Program-made: the position numbers and the translations under genes
Source: Zoogloea sp041914405
GTDB lineage: Bacteria > Pseudomonadota > Gammaproteobacteria > Burkholderiales > Rhodocyclaceae
DNA length: 64,000 nt
Reading direction: 5' to 3'
NCBI RefSeq assembly: GCF_041914405.1
Contig: NZ_JAYSDK010000028.1
Location: forward strand, 10,182-74,181
Shown here: positions 25,469 to 34,047 of the stretch, in pieces
Layout: each line of letters starts with the position of its first letter
How positions within the stretch are numbered: position 1 is the stretch's first letter
Notes under the pieces: generated by a model
Databases searched by the model: none
What the model saw: only the letters and a program-made list of their open reading frames with translations
Told to the model about the DNA's origin: nothing

Positions 25469-25828
25469 ATGACCGTAGAACGCACAACGAAACGCATCCT
25501 GAAACAACAATACCTGGACGTACCCAGTCGTGCCGGCGTCTACGCCGTACGGAACCTCGTCACCGGCCGCGCTCTGGTAGCCGGCAGCGCCAATGTCCAG
25601 GGCGCGCTCAACCGGCATGTGTTCGAGTTGCGGCAGGGCAAGCACCGCGACGCGCAGTTGCTAGAAGACTGGAAGGCCCATGGCGAAGCCAGCTTCGTCT
25701 TCGAGGTGGTCGATCGGGTCAAGCCCCGCACTGAGCCCGATTTCGATGCGGCCCGAGAACTCGAACTGCTGGTCGCGCTGTGGCGCCTTGAAATGCCCTG
25801 CGGCGGAGAACGGGGCTACGGCGCCTGA
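25469..25828 (+). CDS. GIY-YIG nuclease-like protein
   Basis: A 119-residue protein. AGVYAVRNLVTGRALVAGSANV corresponds to the GIY and YIG strands (here GVY and VAG), and a LEDWKAHGEASFVFEVVDRV stretch plus the late Glu-rich helix complete the small GIY-YIG fold. The second signature is altered, so nuclease activity is uncertain. GGAG lies 8 bases before ATG 25469; an alternative ATG at 25427 overlaps the DUF2239 stop and adds 14 residues. The two genes are probably co-transcribed. Confidence 0.7.
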   Translation: MTVERTTKRILKQQYLDVPSRAGVYAVRNLVTGRALVAGSANVQGALNRHVFELRQGKHRDAQLLEDWKAHGEASFVFEVVDRVKPRTEPDFDAARELELLVALWRLEMPCGGERGYGA

Positions 25829-26004
25829 AGTCCCCCGTCCTGTCAGGATTCGACAATTCACGGAACATCGGTGGACGAAGGTGCTCCAATGCGGGAGCCG
25901 CGCACCGGAGCCCTCCCCGGCGCGCGGCTCAGCATCACCACCGCCCTGCAGCAGGGGGCGCCCCGTTCCTCAAAACGACTAACAAGACACGCCAGGAATC
26001 CTTC

Positions 26005-26844
26005 ATGACACAGCAGACCACCCTTGCCCCGACCATTACGCTGCCCAATGGCGTCGCCATGCCCCTGCTCGGCCTCGGCACCTGGCCGATGAACGACCAG
26101 GAAGCCGCCCACACCGTCGCCGACGCCATCGGCCTGGGCTATCGCCTGATCGATACCGCCGAGAATTACGGCAACGAGACCGGGGTCGGGGAAGGGATCC
26201 GGCGCTCGGGTGTGCCCCGCGACCAGCTCTTCCTCACCACCAAGTTCAACCGCCAGTGGCACAGCGTCGCCGGTGCGCGGGAAGCCTGCGAAGCCAGCCT
26301 GAAACGGCTGGGTCTCGATTACATCGACCTGCTGCTGATCCACTGGCCGAACCCGGACCAAGACCGCTACGTGGACGCCTTCCACGGTCTGGCCAAGCTG
26401 CTGGAAGCCGGCCTGGTCCGCGCCATCGGCACGTCCAACTTCAAGCCGCAGCACCTGCAGCGCCTCTTCGACGCCGGCTTGGTGCCCCACCACAATCAGA
26501 TCCAGCTTGATCCATACCACCGCCGCGACGATCTGCTCGCCATCCATAAGGAACGCGGCATCAGCACCGGCGCCTGGCGGCCCCTCGGTTGCGGCAATGC
26601 GATGCTCGCCGACCCGGTGATCACGAGCATCGCCGAAGCCCACGGCCGGACCGCCGCGCAAATCGTCCTGCGCTGGATCGTCCAACAAGGCGTCGTGACC
26701 ACCCCCAAGTCCGCCAACCCGATCCGGCTGGCCCAGAACCTGGCGCTGTTCGACTTCACGCTGTCGGACGCCGAAGTGGCCGCCCTCGATACCCTGGACC
26801 GGCCCGACCCGACGATGCTCGACGCCGACACCTTCGGGCACTGA
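26005..26844 (+). CDS. aldo/keto reductase
   Basis: A 279-residue NADPH-dependent oxidoreductase with the full catalytic tetrad Asp50, Tyr55, Lys80 and His113 (RLIDTAENYGNE, TTKF, LLIHWP). The cofactor-binding end carries TTPKSANPIRLAQN. Length and motifs fit the 2,5-diketogluconate reductase group that reduces aldehydes and ketones. AGGAA lies 6 bases before the ATG. Stands alone; physiological substrate unknown. Confidence 0.93.
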   Translation: MTQQTTLAPTITLPNGVAMPLLGLGTWPMNDQEAAHTVADAIGLGYRLIDTAENYGNETGVGEGIRRSGVPRDQLFLTTKFNRQWHSVAGAREACEASLKRLGLDYIDLLLIHWPNPDQDRYVDAFHGLAKLLEAGLVRAIGTSNFKPQHLQRLFDAGLVPHHNQIQLDPYHRRDDLLAIHKERGISTGAWRPLGCGNAMLADPVITSIAEAHGRTAAQIVLRWIVQQGVVTTPKSANPIRLAQNLALFDFTLSDAEVAALDTLDRPDPTMLDADTFGH

Positions 26845-26887
26845 ACCGTCAGCGCACGGCCTTGCTGCCCCCCTCCCCGGGCAGCAA

Positions 26888-26939
26888 GATCTGAAATCTG
26901 CTAATATATGGTTTGACTACAAAACATATATTTCAGATC
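26888..26939 (+). promoter_or_regulatory. nested perfect inverted repeats upstream of ParD-like/map pair
   Basis: GATCTGAAAT (26888-26897) pairs with ATTTCAGATC (26930-26939), and inside it AATATATG (26903-26910) pairs with CATATATT (26925-26932). TTGACT lies at 26913. The pair of nested palindromes ends five bases before the ATG of the ParD-like gene, so it probably holds the promoter and an autoregulatory operator. Confidence 0.6.
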
Positions 26940-26944
26940 CGATC

Positions 26945-27172
26945 ATGGGTATCGTCAAGATTTCCGAGCAGATGCACGAGAACCTGCGTCTGACCAGCGG
27001 CGCGCTGAGCCGCTCCATCAACGCGCAGGCCGAGCACTGGCTGCGTGTCGGCATGCTCGCCGAGCTGAACCCCAACCTGCGCTACGGCGAGATCTGCCAG
27101 CTGCTGATCCAGGCCGAGCAGCAGACCGCCGACGCCAACGGCTTGTCCGCCGAAGCAGGAGTGGCCGCATGA
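26945..27172 (+). CDS. ParD-like (antitoxin-type) small protein
   Basis: A 75-residue protein matching the ParD_like family: VKISEQMHENLRLTSGALSRSINAQAEHWLRVGMLAELNP is a ribbon-helix-helix-like DNA-binding module. Its stop overlaps the ATG of the methionine aminopeptidase gene (ATGA), and no toxin of the ParE kind is nearby. This ParD-like/map pairing recurs in Proteobacteria by my recollection; the role is unknown. There is no good Shine-Dalgarno. It probably represses its own operon through the nested palindromes. Confidence 0.8.
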   Translation: MGIVKISEQMHENLRLTSGALSRSINAQAEHWLRVGMLAELNPNLRYGEICQLLIQAEQQTADANGLSAEAGVAA

Positions 27173-27975
27173 GAGCCCTGAAACAAGTCCCCATCCGAAG
27201 CGCGGACGAGATCGCCCTGTCCCGCCACGCCGGCGGCCTCGCTGCCGACGTGCTGCGGATGATCGGCGAATACGTCAAACCCGGCGTCAGCACCGACGAA
27301 CTCGATCAGCGCTGCCACGACTACATCGTCAATGAACTCAAGGCCATCCCGGCCAACGTCGGCTACCACGGCTACCCGAAGACGGTCTGCGCGTCGGTCA
27401 ACCACGTGATCTGCCACGGCATCCCGTCGGACAAGAAGCTGAAGAACGGCGACATCGTCAATATCGACGTGGCCGTCATCAAGGACGGTTGGTTCGGTGA
27501 CACCAGCCGCATGTACTACGTCGGCGAACCCAGCATCCTCGCACGGCGGCTGGTCCGCACAACCTACGAGGCGATGGTCGCCGGCATTCGCCAGGTGCGC
27601 CCCGGCGCCACGCTGGGCGACGTCGGTCACGCGATCCAGACTGTCGCCCACCGGGAAGGCTTCAGCGTGGTGCGCGAGTACTGCGGCCACGGCATCGGCG
27701 ACATCTACCACGACGAGCCGCAGGTCCTGCATTACGGCCGCCCGGGTGAAGGCCTGCGTCTCGAACCCGGCATGGTGTTCACCATCGAACCCATGATCAA
27801 CGCCGGCCGCGCAGCCACCCGCCAGTTGCCTGACGGCTGGACGGTGGTCACCAAGGACCGCTCCCTGTCGGCCCAGTGGGAACACATGGTCGCCGTCACC
27901 GATACGGGCTTCGAGGTACTGACCCCGTGGCCGGACGGCTACGGCGATTACCCGGCGATCGTACCTGCCGCGTAA
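27169..27975 (+). CDS. map: type I methionine aminopeptidase
   Basis: A 268-residue enzyme that removes N-terminal Met from new proteins. The pita-bread fold has all residues: His83 (CHG), metal ligands Asp100, Asp111, His174, Glu207 and Glu238. No N-terminal zinc-finger extension is present, as in bacterial type Ia. Translation is coupled to the ParD-like gene. The usual map gene next to rpsB is elsewhere, so this may be a second copy. Followed by hairpins at 27989 and 28029. Confidence 0.93.
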   Translation: MRALKQVPIRSADEIALSRHAGGLAADVLRMIGEYVKPGVSTDELDQRCHDYIVNELKAIPANVGYHGYPKTVCASVNHVICHGIPSDKKLKNGDIVNIDVAVIKDGWFGDTSRMYYVGEPSILARRLVRTTYEAMVAGIRQVRPGATLGDVGHAIQTVAHREGFSVVREYCGHGIGDIYHDEPQVLHYGRPGEGLRLEPGMVFTIEPMINAGRAATRQLPDGWTVVTKDRSLSAQWEHMVAVTDTGFEVLTPWPDGYGDYPAIVPAA

Positions 27976-27983
27976 CGCATAGG

Positions 27984-28011
27984 AAAAAGGCCGGAGCGTG
28001 TGGCTCCGGCC
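27984..28011 (-). terminator. intrinsic terminator for ahpF (minus strand)
   Basis: GGCCGGAGC and GCTCCGGCC (28003-28011 and 27989-27997) form a perfect 9-bp stem with a 5-base loop; on the minus strand it is followed by five T (27988-27984). Confidence 0.8.
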
Positions 28012-28028
28012 CTGGTCAGTTGCTCGAA

Positions 28029-28055
28029 CGGCCGCCGGAATCCCGGCGGCCGTTT
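28029..28055 (+). terminator. hairpin between map and ahpF
   Basis: CGGCCGCCGG (28029-28038) pairs with CCGGCGGCCG (28043-28052) around a 4-base loop, followed on the plus strand by only three T. It likely helps end the map transcript. Confidence 0.5.
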
Positions 28056-28060
28056 CACAT

Positions 28061-29611
28061 TCAGGCGACGGAACTGCGGATCAGGTGATCGAAGGCGCTG
28101 AGGGAAGCCTTGGCACCCTCACCCATCGCGATGACGATCTGCTTGTACGGCACCGTGGTGCAGTCACCGGCTGCGAAGACGCCCGGCACCGAGGTCTGAC
28201 CCTTGGCATCGACGACGATCTCGCCGCGGTCGGACAGCTCGACCGTGCCCTTGAGCCAGTCGGTGTTCGGCAACAAGCCGATCTGCACGAAGATGCCTTC
28301 GAGTTCCACCTGCTTCTCCTCGCCGCTGACTCGGTCCTTGTAGCGGATACCGTTCACCTTCTGGCCGTCGCCGGTCACTTCGGTGGTCTGCGCCTGGGTA
28401 ATCACTGTCACGTTGGGCAAGCTGTTGAGCTTGGTCTGCAGCACCGCGTCGGCACGCAACTGGTCGGCGAACTCGAGCAAGGTCACGTGGGAGACGATGC
28501 CAGCCAGGTCGATGGCCGCCTCGACACCGGAGTTACCGCCACCGATCACCGCCACGCGCTTGCCCTTGAACAGCGGGCCGTCACAGTGCGGGCAGAAGCA
28601 CACACCCTTGGCCTTGTACTCCTTCTCGCCGGGCACGTTCATCTCGCGCCAGCGGGCGCCGGTGGACAGGATCACCGTCTTGCCCTTCAAGGATGCGCCG
28701 TTCTCGAGCTGCACCTCGACCACATTGCCCGGAATCAGCTTGGTGGCGCGCTGCAGGTTCATCACGTCCACCTCGTACTGCTTCACGTGCTGTTCAAGCG
28801 CGGCGGCGAGCTTAGGCCCTTCGGTCTCCTTCACGGAGATGAAGTTCTCGATGCCGAGGGTATCCATCACCTGGCCGCCGAAACGCTCCGCCACCACGCC
28901 GGTACGGATGCCCTTGCGCGCCGCGTAGATCGCCGCAGCCGCGCCGGCCGGACCACCGCCGATGACGAGCACGTCGAAGGCGTCCTTGGCGGCAATCTCT
29001 TCCGCCGCACGGGCAGCCGCGCCGGTATCCAGCTTGGCGACGATCTCCTCGATGGTCATGCGACCCTGGCCGAATTCCTGGCCGTTGAGGAAGACTGTCG
29101 GCACCGCCATGATGCGGCGCTCATTCACCAGATCCTGGAACAGCGCGCCGTCGATCATCGTGCTGGTCACGCCCGGGTTGAGCACGGCCATCAGGTTGAG
29201 CGCCTGCACCACGTCCGGGCAGTTGTGGCACGACAGGGAGATGAAGGTCTCGAATTCGAAGCGGCCCGGCAAGGACTTGATCTGCTCGATCACCGCCGCA
29301 TCCACCTTGGGCGGATGGCCGCCGGTCTGCAGCAGCGCGAGGACCAGGGACGTGAACTCGTGCCCCATCGGGATGCCCGCAAAGTGGATACGCGGCGCCT
29401 CGCCCGGCACCGCCACACCGAAGGACGGGCGCAGGCTGTGCGTGCCATCCTCGCGCAGCGAGACCTTGTCGGAAAGTTCGGCGATATCGACGAGCAGGCC
29501 GCGCAGTTCCTGCGCCTTGGCGCTGTCGTCCAGGGAAGCGACCACCTCGATCGGGCGCTGGAGCTTCTCGAGATAGGCCTTGAGCTGGTTCTTGATATTG
29601 GCGTCGAGCAT
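28061..29611 (-). CDS. ahpF: alkyl hydroperoxide reductase subunit F
   Basis: A 516-residue flavoprotein disulfide reductase that passes electrons from NAD(P)H to the peroxiredoxin AhpC. The N-terminal tandem thioredoxin-fold domain carries Cys128 and Cys131 (CHNC); the FAD site GGGPAG is near residue 218; the redox-active CPHC pair lies near residue 345, and the pyridine site GGGNSG just after it. AAGGA lies 7 bases before the ATG. No ahpC is adjacent. A long palindrome upstream is a candidate regulator site. Confidence 0.95.
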   Translation of the reverse strand: MLDANIKNQLKAYLEKLQRPIEVVASLDDSAKAQELRGLLVDIAELSDKVSLREDGTHSLRPSFGVAVPGEAPRIHFAGIPMGHEFTSLVLALLQTGGHPPKVDAAVIEQIKSLPGRFEFETFISLSCHNCPDVVQALNLMAVLNPGVTSTMIDGALFQDLVNERRIMAVPTVFLNGQEFGQGRMTIEEIVAKLDTGAAARAAEEIAAKDAFDVLVIGGGPAGAAAAIYAARKGIRTGVVAERFGGQVMDTLGIENFISVKETEGPKLAAALEQHVKQYEVDVMNLQRATKLIPGNVVEVQLENGASLKGKTVILSTGARWREMNVPGEKEYKAKGVCFCPHCDGPLFKGKRVAVIGGGNSGVEAAIDLAGIVSHVTLLEFADQLRADAVLQTKLNSLPNVTVITQAQTTEVTGDGQKVNGIRYKDRVSGEEKQVELEGIFVQIGLLPNTDWLKGTVELSDRGEIVVDAKGQTSVPGVFAAGDCTTVPYKQIVIAMGEGAKASLSAFDHLIRSSVA

Positions 29612-29712
29612 GGTCGTATCCTTATTTGTGTGTGCTGCGTTCAGGCCCCCATGCCTGAACGGTGAATGGACACATCATATCGACGGAAGATGCATTGCTC
29701 CAATTGATTGAT

Positions 29713-29746
29713 GAAATCGATTCAATACAAAATCCCTATCGATTTC
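29713..29746 (-). promoter_or_regulatory. 9-bp inverted repeat in the ahpF promoter region
   Basis: GAAATCGAT (29713-29721) and ATCGATTTC (29738-29746) form a perfect inverted repeat with a 16-base spacer, centred about 118 bases before the ahpF ATG in AT-rich DNA. GATAG half-sites here resemble OxyR-type elements loosely. An activator site is likely by position; the regulator is inferred. Confidence 0.45.
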
Positions 29747-29754
29747 TATCTCAC

Positions 29755-30336
29755 TCAATTGGGCCGTGCCGAGATCAATAAAGGCCACGCGTAAGTCCCT
29801 GCCGGCATGTTCTTTTTTGTATTGCTGGCATTCTTGGGCTGTAACAGGAATCTGACGCTCAGGCTTGCGTTCACATTGGTGCCTGCGAAGGGCACAAACA
29901 CCTCTCCTCCGCTTGCAGGCAGGGCCACCGGCACACTGAGGCCACTGATCTGAATACCGCTGATGAGCGCCTGGATCTCCGGCGTCACGGCGAATACCAG
30001 CGTGTAGCCAGCCCGGTCGTTGGTCCGGACAGTCAGGCTTACACCGTTCGGGTTGTTCTTCGATGGAACATCCACATAACCATGCCCACTGGACAGATCA
30101 TCGTTGCCAATGACCAGCTGGCTGGGCTGAATCGAAGTGGAATGGGCATAAGCTTGGACGGCGACCCCCACGTTGAGGTGCCCGGTACCCTGCTTGCCCA
30201 CCGCTTGTAGCGGCAGCAACAATGCGTACCCCAAAGCAAGCCCGAAAGCCAACATGTGCAGGATACGGCCAGGCCGTTGAGTACGCATGCTCGACAGGGC
30301 AAGCGTTTCATGTCGAAGGACGTTTGGATTGTTCAT
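29755..30336 (-). CDS. secreted protein of the pilus operon, possible tip/minor subunit
   Basis: A 193-residue protein with a hydrophobic signal near residues 25-45 (after an unusually long basic N-terminus) and a beta-rich mature part (LNVGVAVQAYAHSTSIQPSQLVI, SLTVRTNDRAGYTLVFAV, ASLSVRFLLQPK, GTYAWPLLISARPN). It is the last gene of the chaperone-usher operon and ends in a strand like the donor-strand partner of pilins. It is not a clear spore-coat-U domain. It could also start at an internal ATG nearer the signal sequence. Role inferred from position. Confidence 0.6.
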   Translation of the reverse strand: MNNPNVLRHETLALSSMRTQRPGRILHMLAFGLALGYALLLPLQAVGKQGTGHLNVGVAVQAYAHSTSIQPSQLVIGNDDLSSGHGYVDVPSKNNPNGVSLTVRTNDRAGYTLVFAVTPEIQALISGIQISGLSVPVALPASGGEVFVPFAGTNVNASLSVRFLLQPKNASNTKKNMPAGTYAWPLLISARPN

Positions 30337-30361
30337 GGTGAAAGTCCGTTTGCAGGCCGGC

Positions 30362-30874
30362 TCAATAAGTCATCGTCACCGTGATGGTGGAGTCCTGATA
30401 ATTCCCTGGCACCACGTTCGGGCTGGGCGGGATCAGGCCATAGACGGTTGGTGTTGCGGTGTAAGTGGTGTTCTTGCAGTTGATTCCGGACGCCGATGCA
30501 ACCTGGCTGCCGCCGGTGCCGTCGCCCCAGACAACGGTATGCGCGGCATCCATGTACAGGTTGTAATCGAGCCGGTTGGTGCCACTCTGCATCTGCCGCG
30601 GTGCATAGCTGCTGGCCGCACCTTTGCTAAGGCTGATCGAGTAGCTCAGGGTATTGCTACCCGAACAGGTGCAGGACACCGACAGACTGGTGGAGATGGC
30701 GAGGCTTGGACTGCTCAGGTAGTTGTACACCCCGAAATTGAGGCCAGGCGCACTGACCGAACACGATATACCGGCCCACGCGGTCGATACCCAAAGGCTC
30801 GCCAACACGCTGACGGACAAGCTGCGCAGCGGGCTGCGTCCACAGGTCTTGGCCATTTCCGAAAGAAAGCTCAT
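30362..30874 (-). CDS. spore coat U-domain pilin subunit
   Basis: A 170-residue exported subunit. The signal ends about TAWA at residue 36. The mature SCPU domain shows ISCSVSAPGLNFGVYNYLSS, TSLSVSCTCSG, LDYNLYMDAAHTVVWGDG and the C-terminal VVPGNYQDSTITVTMTY, the pattern of Csu/archaic chaperone-usher pilins. Its ATG overlaps the usher stop by four bases (30871-30874), so the two are translationally coupled. Confidence 0.88.
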   Translation of the reverse strand: MSFLSEMAKTCGRSPLRSLSVSVLASLWVSTAWAGISCSVSAPGLNFGVYNYLSSPSLAISTSLSVSCTCSGSNTLSYSISLSKGAASSYAPRQMQSGTNRLDYNLYMDAAHTVVWGDGTGGSQVASASGINCKNTTYTATPTVYGLIPPSPNVVPGNYQDSTITVTMTY

Positions 30875-33264
30875 GGTTTGATCCCCTTGCAAACATAGGT
30901 GCCCAGATTCGGAACCGGATCCCCCGGATTCACAGCCTCCGGGTAGTCCACGGACAACTCACACCCCTGCTCACCCCAGACGACCTTCAAACGGTTATGC
31001 GCCTGGAGGCCCGTCAGATAAACCTGCCCGCCATAGCCGACCGGAAATGCATCTGGCCTGCCGACGATCGTCACAACCGCCCCCGCCGGAAGGTCGTCTC
31101 CCGTCTCCAAACGCAGGGTCACCACCGCCCCGAAGGAGCGGGCGACCGCAAACGGAAGCACCGTTCCGGCCCGGAAGAACGGCTCCGCTTCGAGAGCCAG
31201 CGCCCCAACCGTCGCGTCATACGGCAGATCCAGTTGCTCGATGGAGATCGGGTTTCGCTCGTAAGCCCGAAGACGAGGCAACAAGGCCTCGCCTTTCTCG
31301 TTCGTGACCCCCACCAACTGGTTGTCGGCATACACCCGCACACCCGGGTAGCCGGGCACCTGCACCAGCGCAAAGCTGTCGGTGATCTTGCGGCTGGCGT
31401 GGACGCTCCCTCCCAGGAAGGTGATGCCTCCCGATGCCATCAGGCGTGTGGCGGTTTGACCGCGCTGAGACGCCGCATCCATCCCATAGCTGCCCGTGTT
31501 GGTCTGCATGGTCAGCGCGGCCCGCACACTGCCGGCATCGCCGGCCTGGACCTGGTAGCCCGTTCCTTCGCCGGCTGGCGCCGCCTGCTGGAACTGCACG
31601 AAGCTCTCACCCTTGCCGTCCATCTTGTTGATGTTCACCATCGTCGCGGTACGCGGACCGAGCGGCAACGTCCAGTTGACGCCGAATGCGAGCCCTCCCT
31701 TGGGACCCAATGAGCGACCGACGGAAACACCGAGAAAGCCGAAGGGATCAAAGCCGGTACTGAAACTTGCCGACGCAATGCGCACCTTATCCGTCTCCCG
31801 ATTCGCCTGCGCCACGTAAGCCACACCCAGCGAGCCCACCATGCCCAAATTAAGGCCCGCGTGGTAGTTGCTGATCCGCTGCGGCGCCGGCCTGCCCGCC
31901 TCGACACCAAGCGGGCTGAAACCCGGGGTACTCACCTGGGTGTAAGCCCCCAGGCTGAACAAATACCCCTGATGCTCGAAGCCCAGTGCGCCCAGCTTTC
32001 CGCTCTGGCCGGCGCCACGACCTGTCGCAAGCGCCGCATTGAAGACGCCGAGCGGCGTCATCATCAACGCCCCGCCGAGCCCCAGCGTTTGCCGCCCGGC
32101 CTGCGCCTCGGCACGCAATTCGCCCGTGAAGCTGTCGCTCAGCCCCTTGCGATGGGTGCCTGAAGCCATCCATCCACCGTAATCGCCATCGGCAAGGCCG
32201 TAGTTCCGCCGCAGCGCGCCGACCTCGTACGAAAAATCCTCTCGCCCGTGGGCCAGCACACTTGCGCTCTGATAGAAGGGCTGGCTGATCACCTGCTCCC
32301 GCCCCATCATGTCGCGCACCACCACCCTCACGTCACCGGAGCCGGTCACCACGGGTATGTTGTTGATCGAAAACGGTCCGGGCGGCACCTCGCGCCGGGA
32401 ACTGAGCATGTTGTTCACGTAGACGTCGACGGTGGACGGCAGCACAGCGGTACCGGATGCGTTGTGCATCGGCATGGTGACGAGATTCGGCTGGGTTGCG
32501 AAATTAGTCGCGTACTGCAGCCCACCAAAGCGAACAGCCCGCCCCCAGCTCCCCCCACGGCTGACGGCGTCGCCCGCCCGCAGGCTTGCCAGGCTTTCCG
32601 GGCGGTCGTGGGTCCAAGTCGTGTCCAGGCGCGTCAGTCGCCGCTGGCCCTCGCCGTCCAGCCCAATAAAGGTCGCAACGCCCACCCCCAGACGATTGAA
32701 GAGCGCCCCTTCGAACAAACCGGTATAGCCCGTCGCGCCCGCCGTGGTCGTCGCCATCAGCTCATAGTTGAAAAACCCGCCCAGGCTCGGCTTGACCATT
32801 GGGCGTTGGGTCTTCGCCTTGTCTTCGGTGACCCACGGAAGAAAAGCCGCTGCCGGCAGCGTGATGGCCAGGCTCTGACTGCGCTCATCGAAAGTCACCT
32901 GGGCACCGGCGATAGCGGAGAGCCGGAAATAGTCCTGTCCGTTATGGCGTCGCGGGGCCTCGTTCGGCACATGCAAACGCCAGCGCTGCAGGTCTTCCGC
33001 CGTGGCGAAAAAATCATCGGCACCAGCGTTCTCACTCCGCATTTTCAGCATGAATGCCGTTTCATCGAGCCCCTGCCCATTGATGTCCACCTGCAGGAGG
33101 ACCTCCTCGGGCGTCTCCTGCTTGGCAGCAAGCGGTGTTGGCCGAGCTTCGTCACCATCGGCACGGGCGATCCCGCAGGCCATCATCACGATGAGCAGCA
33201 GTGACGGAGCAAAGCGCGCTTCATCGCGGTTCAGCAACCAGCTCAGTATCGACAGGGCTCGCAT
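30871..33264 (-). CDS. fimbrial outer-membrane usher (PapC/FimD family)
   Basis: A 797-residue usher that exports and assembles the pilus subunits. The N-terminal domain (VDINGQGLDETAFML, FRLSAIAGAQVTFD), the barrel and plug region (TTWTHDRPESLASLRAGDAVSRGGSWGRAVRFGG, VDVYVNNMLSSRREVPPGPFSINNIPVVTGSGDVRVVVRDMMGREQ) and C-terminal domains are all present. The start overlaps the chaperone 3' end by 44 bases, and the signal peptide follows an atypically long n-region, so a later start is possible. Belongs to the archaic (Csu-like) usher group by its SCPU partners. Confidence 0.9.
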   Translation of the reverse strand: MRALSILSWLLNRDEARFAPSLLLIVMMACGIARADGDEARPTPLAAKQETPEEVLLQVDINGQGLDETAFMLKMRSENAGADDFFATAEDLQRWRLHVPNEAPRRHNGQDYFRLSAIAGAQVTFDERSQSLAITLPAAAFLPWVTEDKAKTQRPMVKPSLGGFFNYELMATTTAGATGYTGLFEGALFNRLGVGVATFIGLDGEGQRRLTRLDTTWTHDRPESLASLRAGDAVSRGGSWGRAVRFGGLQYATNFATQPNLVTMPMHNASGTAVLPSTVDVYVNNMLSSRREVPPGPFSINNIPVVTGSGDVRVVVRDMMGREQVISQPFYQSASVLAHGREDFSYEVGALRRNYGLADGDYGGWMASGTHRKGLSDSFTGELRAEAQAGRQTLGLGGALMMTPLGVFNAALATGRGAGQSGKLGALGFEHQGYLFSLGAYTQVSTPGFSPLGVEAGRPAPQRISNYHAGLNLGMVGSLGVAYVAQANRETDKVRIASASFSTGFDPFGFLGVSVGRSLGPKGGLAFGVNWTLPLGPRTATMVNINKMDGKGESFVQFQQAAPAGEGTGYQVQAGDAGSVRAALTMQTNTGSYGMDAASQRGQTATRLMASGGITFLGGSVHASRKITDSFALVQVPGYPGVRVYADNQLVGVTNEKGEALLPRLRAYERNPISIEQLDLPYDATVGALALEAEPFFRAGTVLPFAVARSFGAVVTLRLETGDDLPAGAVVTIVGRPDAFPVGYGGQVYLTGLQAHNRLKVVWGEQGCELSVDYPEAVNPGDPVPNLGTYVCKGIKP

Positions 33265-33964
33265 CCGAATACGCTTTCAGATGAAGTCGTCCATCCGCCG
33301 GAAAAGACATCCCAGGACGAGGATCCAAGGACCAGCCGCGCTCCTGCCCAGGCAGCACATAAGCAAAGCCGCTGACGGTCACCAGCGGCTCTTCGCTGCC
33401 CGCTGCGGAAAGCACCAAGTTAGCTACCTGCGCATGAGCATTGCCGCGATTACCCGCCGTCAGGCGCAACCGCCCGCCCGTCTCCCGCACGACCTTCCAA
33501 TCCAGCACGGGGGCGACCGTAGCCTGAGGTTTGACGAAGATCGGCAGGTTCATCTCCAGCGCAATCTGCACCCCCGCAAACTCAGGCTTGCGCGGACCGG
33601 GCACCTCCTTCAGCAAGAGCCGGAACGCACCTTCCCCATCCACGGCAGGCCGCCGGGCGGCCACCCGAATGATCTGCACCCCGCCAGCCGGTATCGTGAA
33701 AATTGGCGGTGTGGCCAAGATCTCCGTAGTCGGCGCATAGACTTCGCGCCCTTCCGACTGCGACCAGGCGAGGGGCTGCAACTGGATGATCACCGGCTCG
33801 TCGGCCGACTCATTACGCACAGTCAGCGCAAAGCTGGGTTGCCGGGGCGACAACTCCACCCGTACGGGTGACACCGTAAAGTTGGCAGCCAGCACTGCTG
33901 GAGCCGACAACAGGGCTACCGCAGTCAAGCACCGTCGGATCATGCCGGGTGTACTGAGTCTCAT
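33221..33964 (-). CDS. periplasmic pilus chaperone (PapD-like)
   Basis: A 247-residue protein with a signal peptide (ending AVLA near residue 26) and two immunoglobulin-like domains: FTVSPVRVELSPRQPSFALTVRNESADEPVIIQLQPLAWSQ, then RLLLKEVP and the second domain from about residue 145. It would donate a strand to SCPU subunits before the usher. The ATG at 33964 has GGAGAG 6 bases upstream; the longer open frame begins at 34009. Placed between the major subunit and the usher. Confidence 0.9.
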   Translation of the reverse strand: MRLSTPGMIRRCLTAVALLSAPAVLAANFTVSPVRVELSPRQPSFALTVRNESADEPVIIQLQPLAWSQSEGREVYAPTTEILATPPIFTIPAGGVQIIRVAARRPAVDGEGAFRLLLKEVPGPRKPEFAGVQIALEMNLPIFVKPQATVAPVLDWKVVRETGGRLRLTAGNRGNAHAQVANLVLSAAGSEEPLVTVSGFAYVLPGQERGWSLDPRPGMSFPADGRLHLKAYSDASPVDTELVAEPR

Positions 33965-34047
33965 CAGGTTCTCTCCGCAATTGGGCAGCCCGAATCCGGC
34001 CCCTCGCATCCCCCGTGTGCCAGGGGCCGGATTCGTACCCGTTGGTA

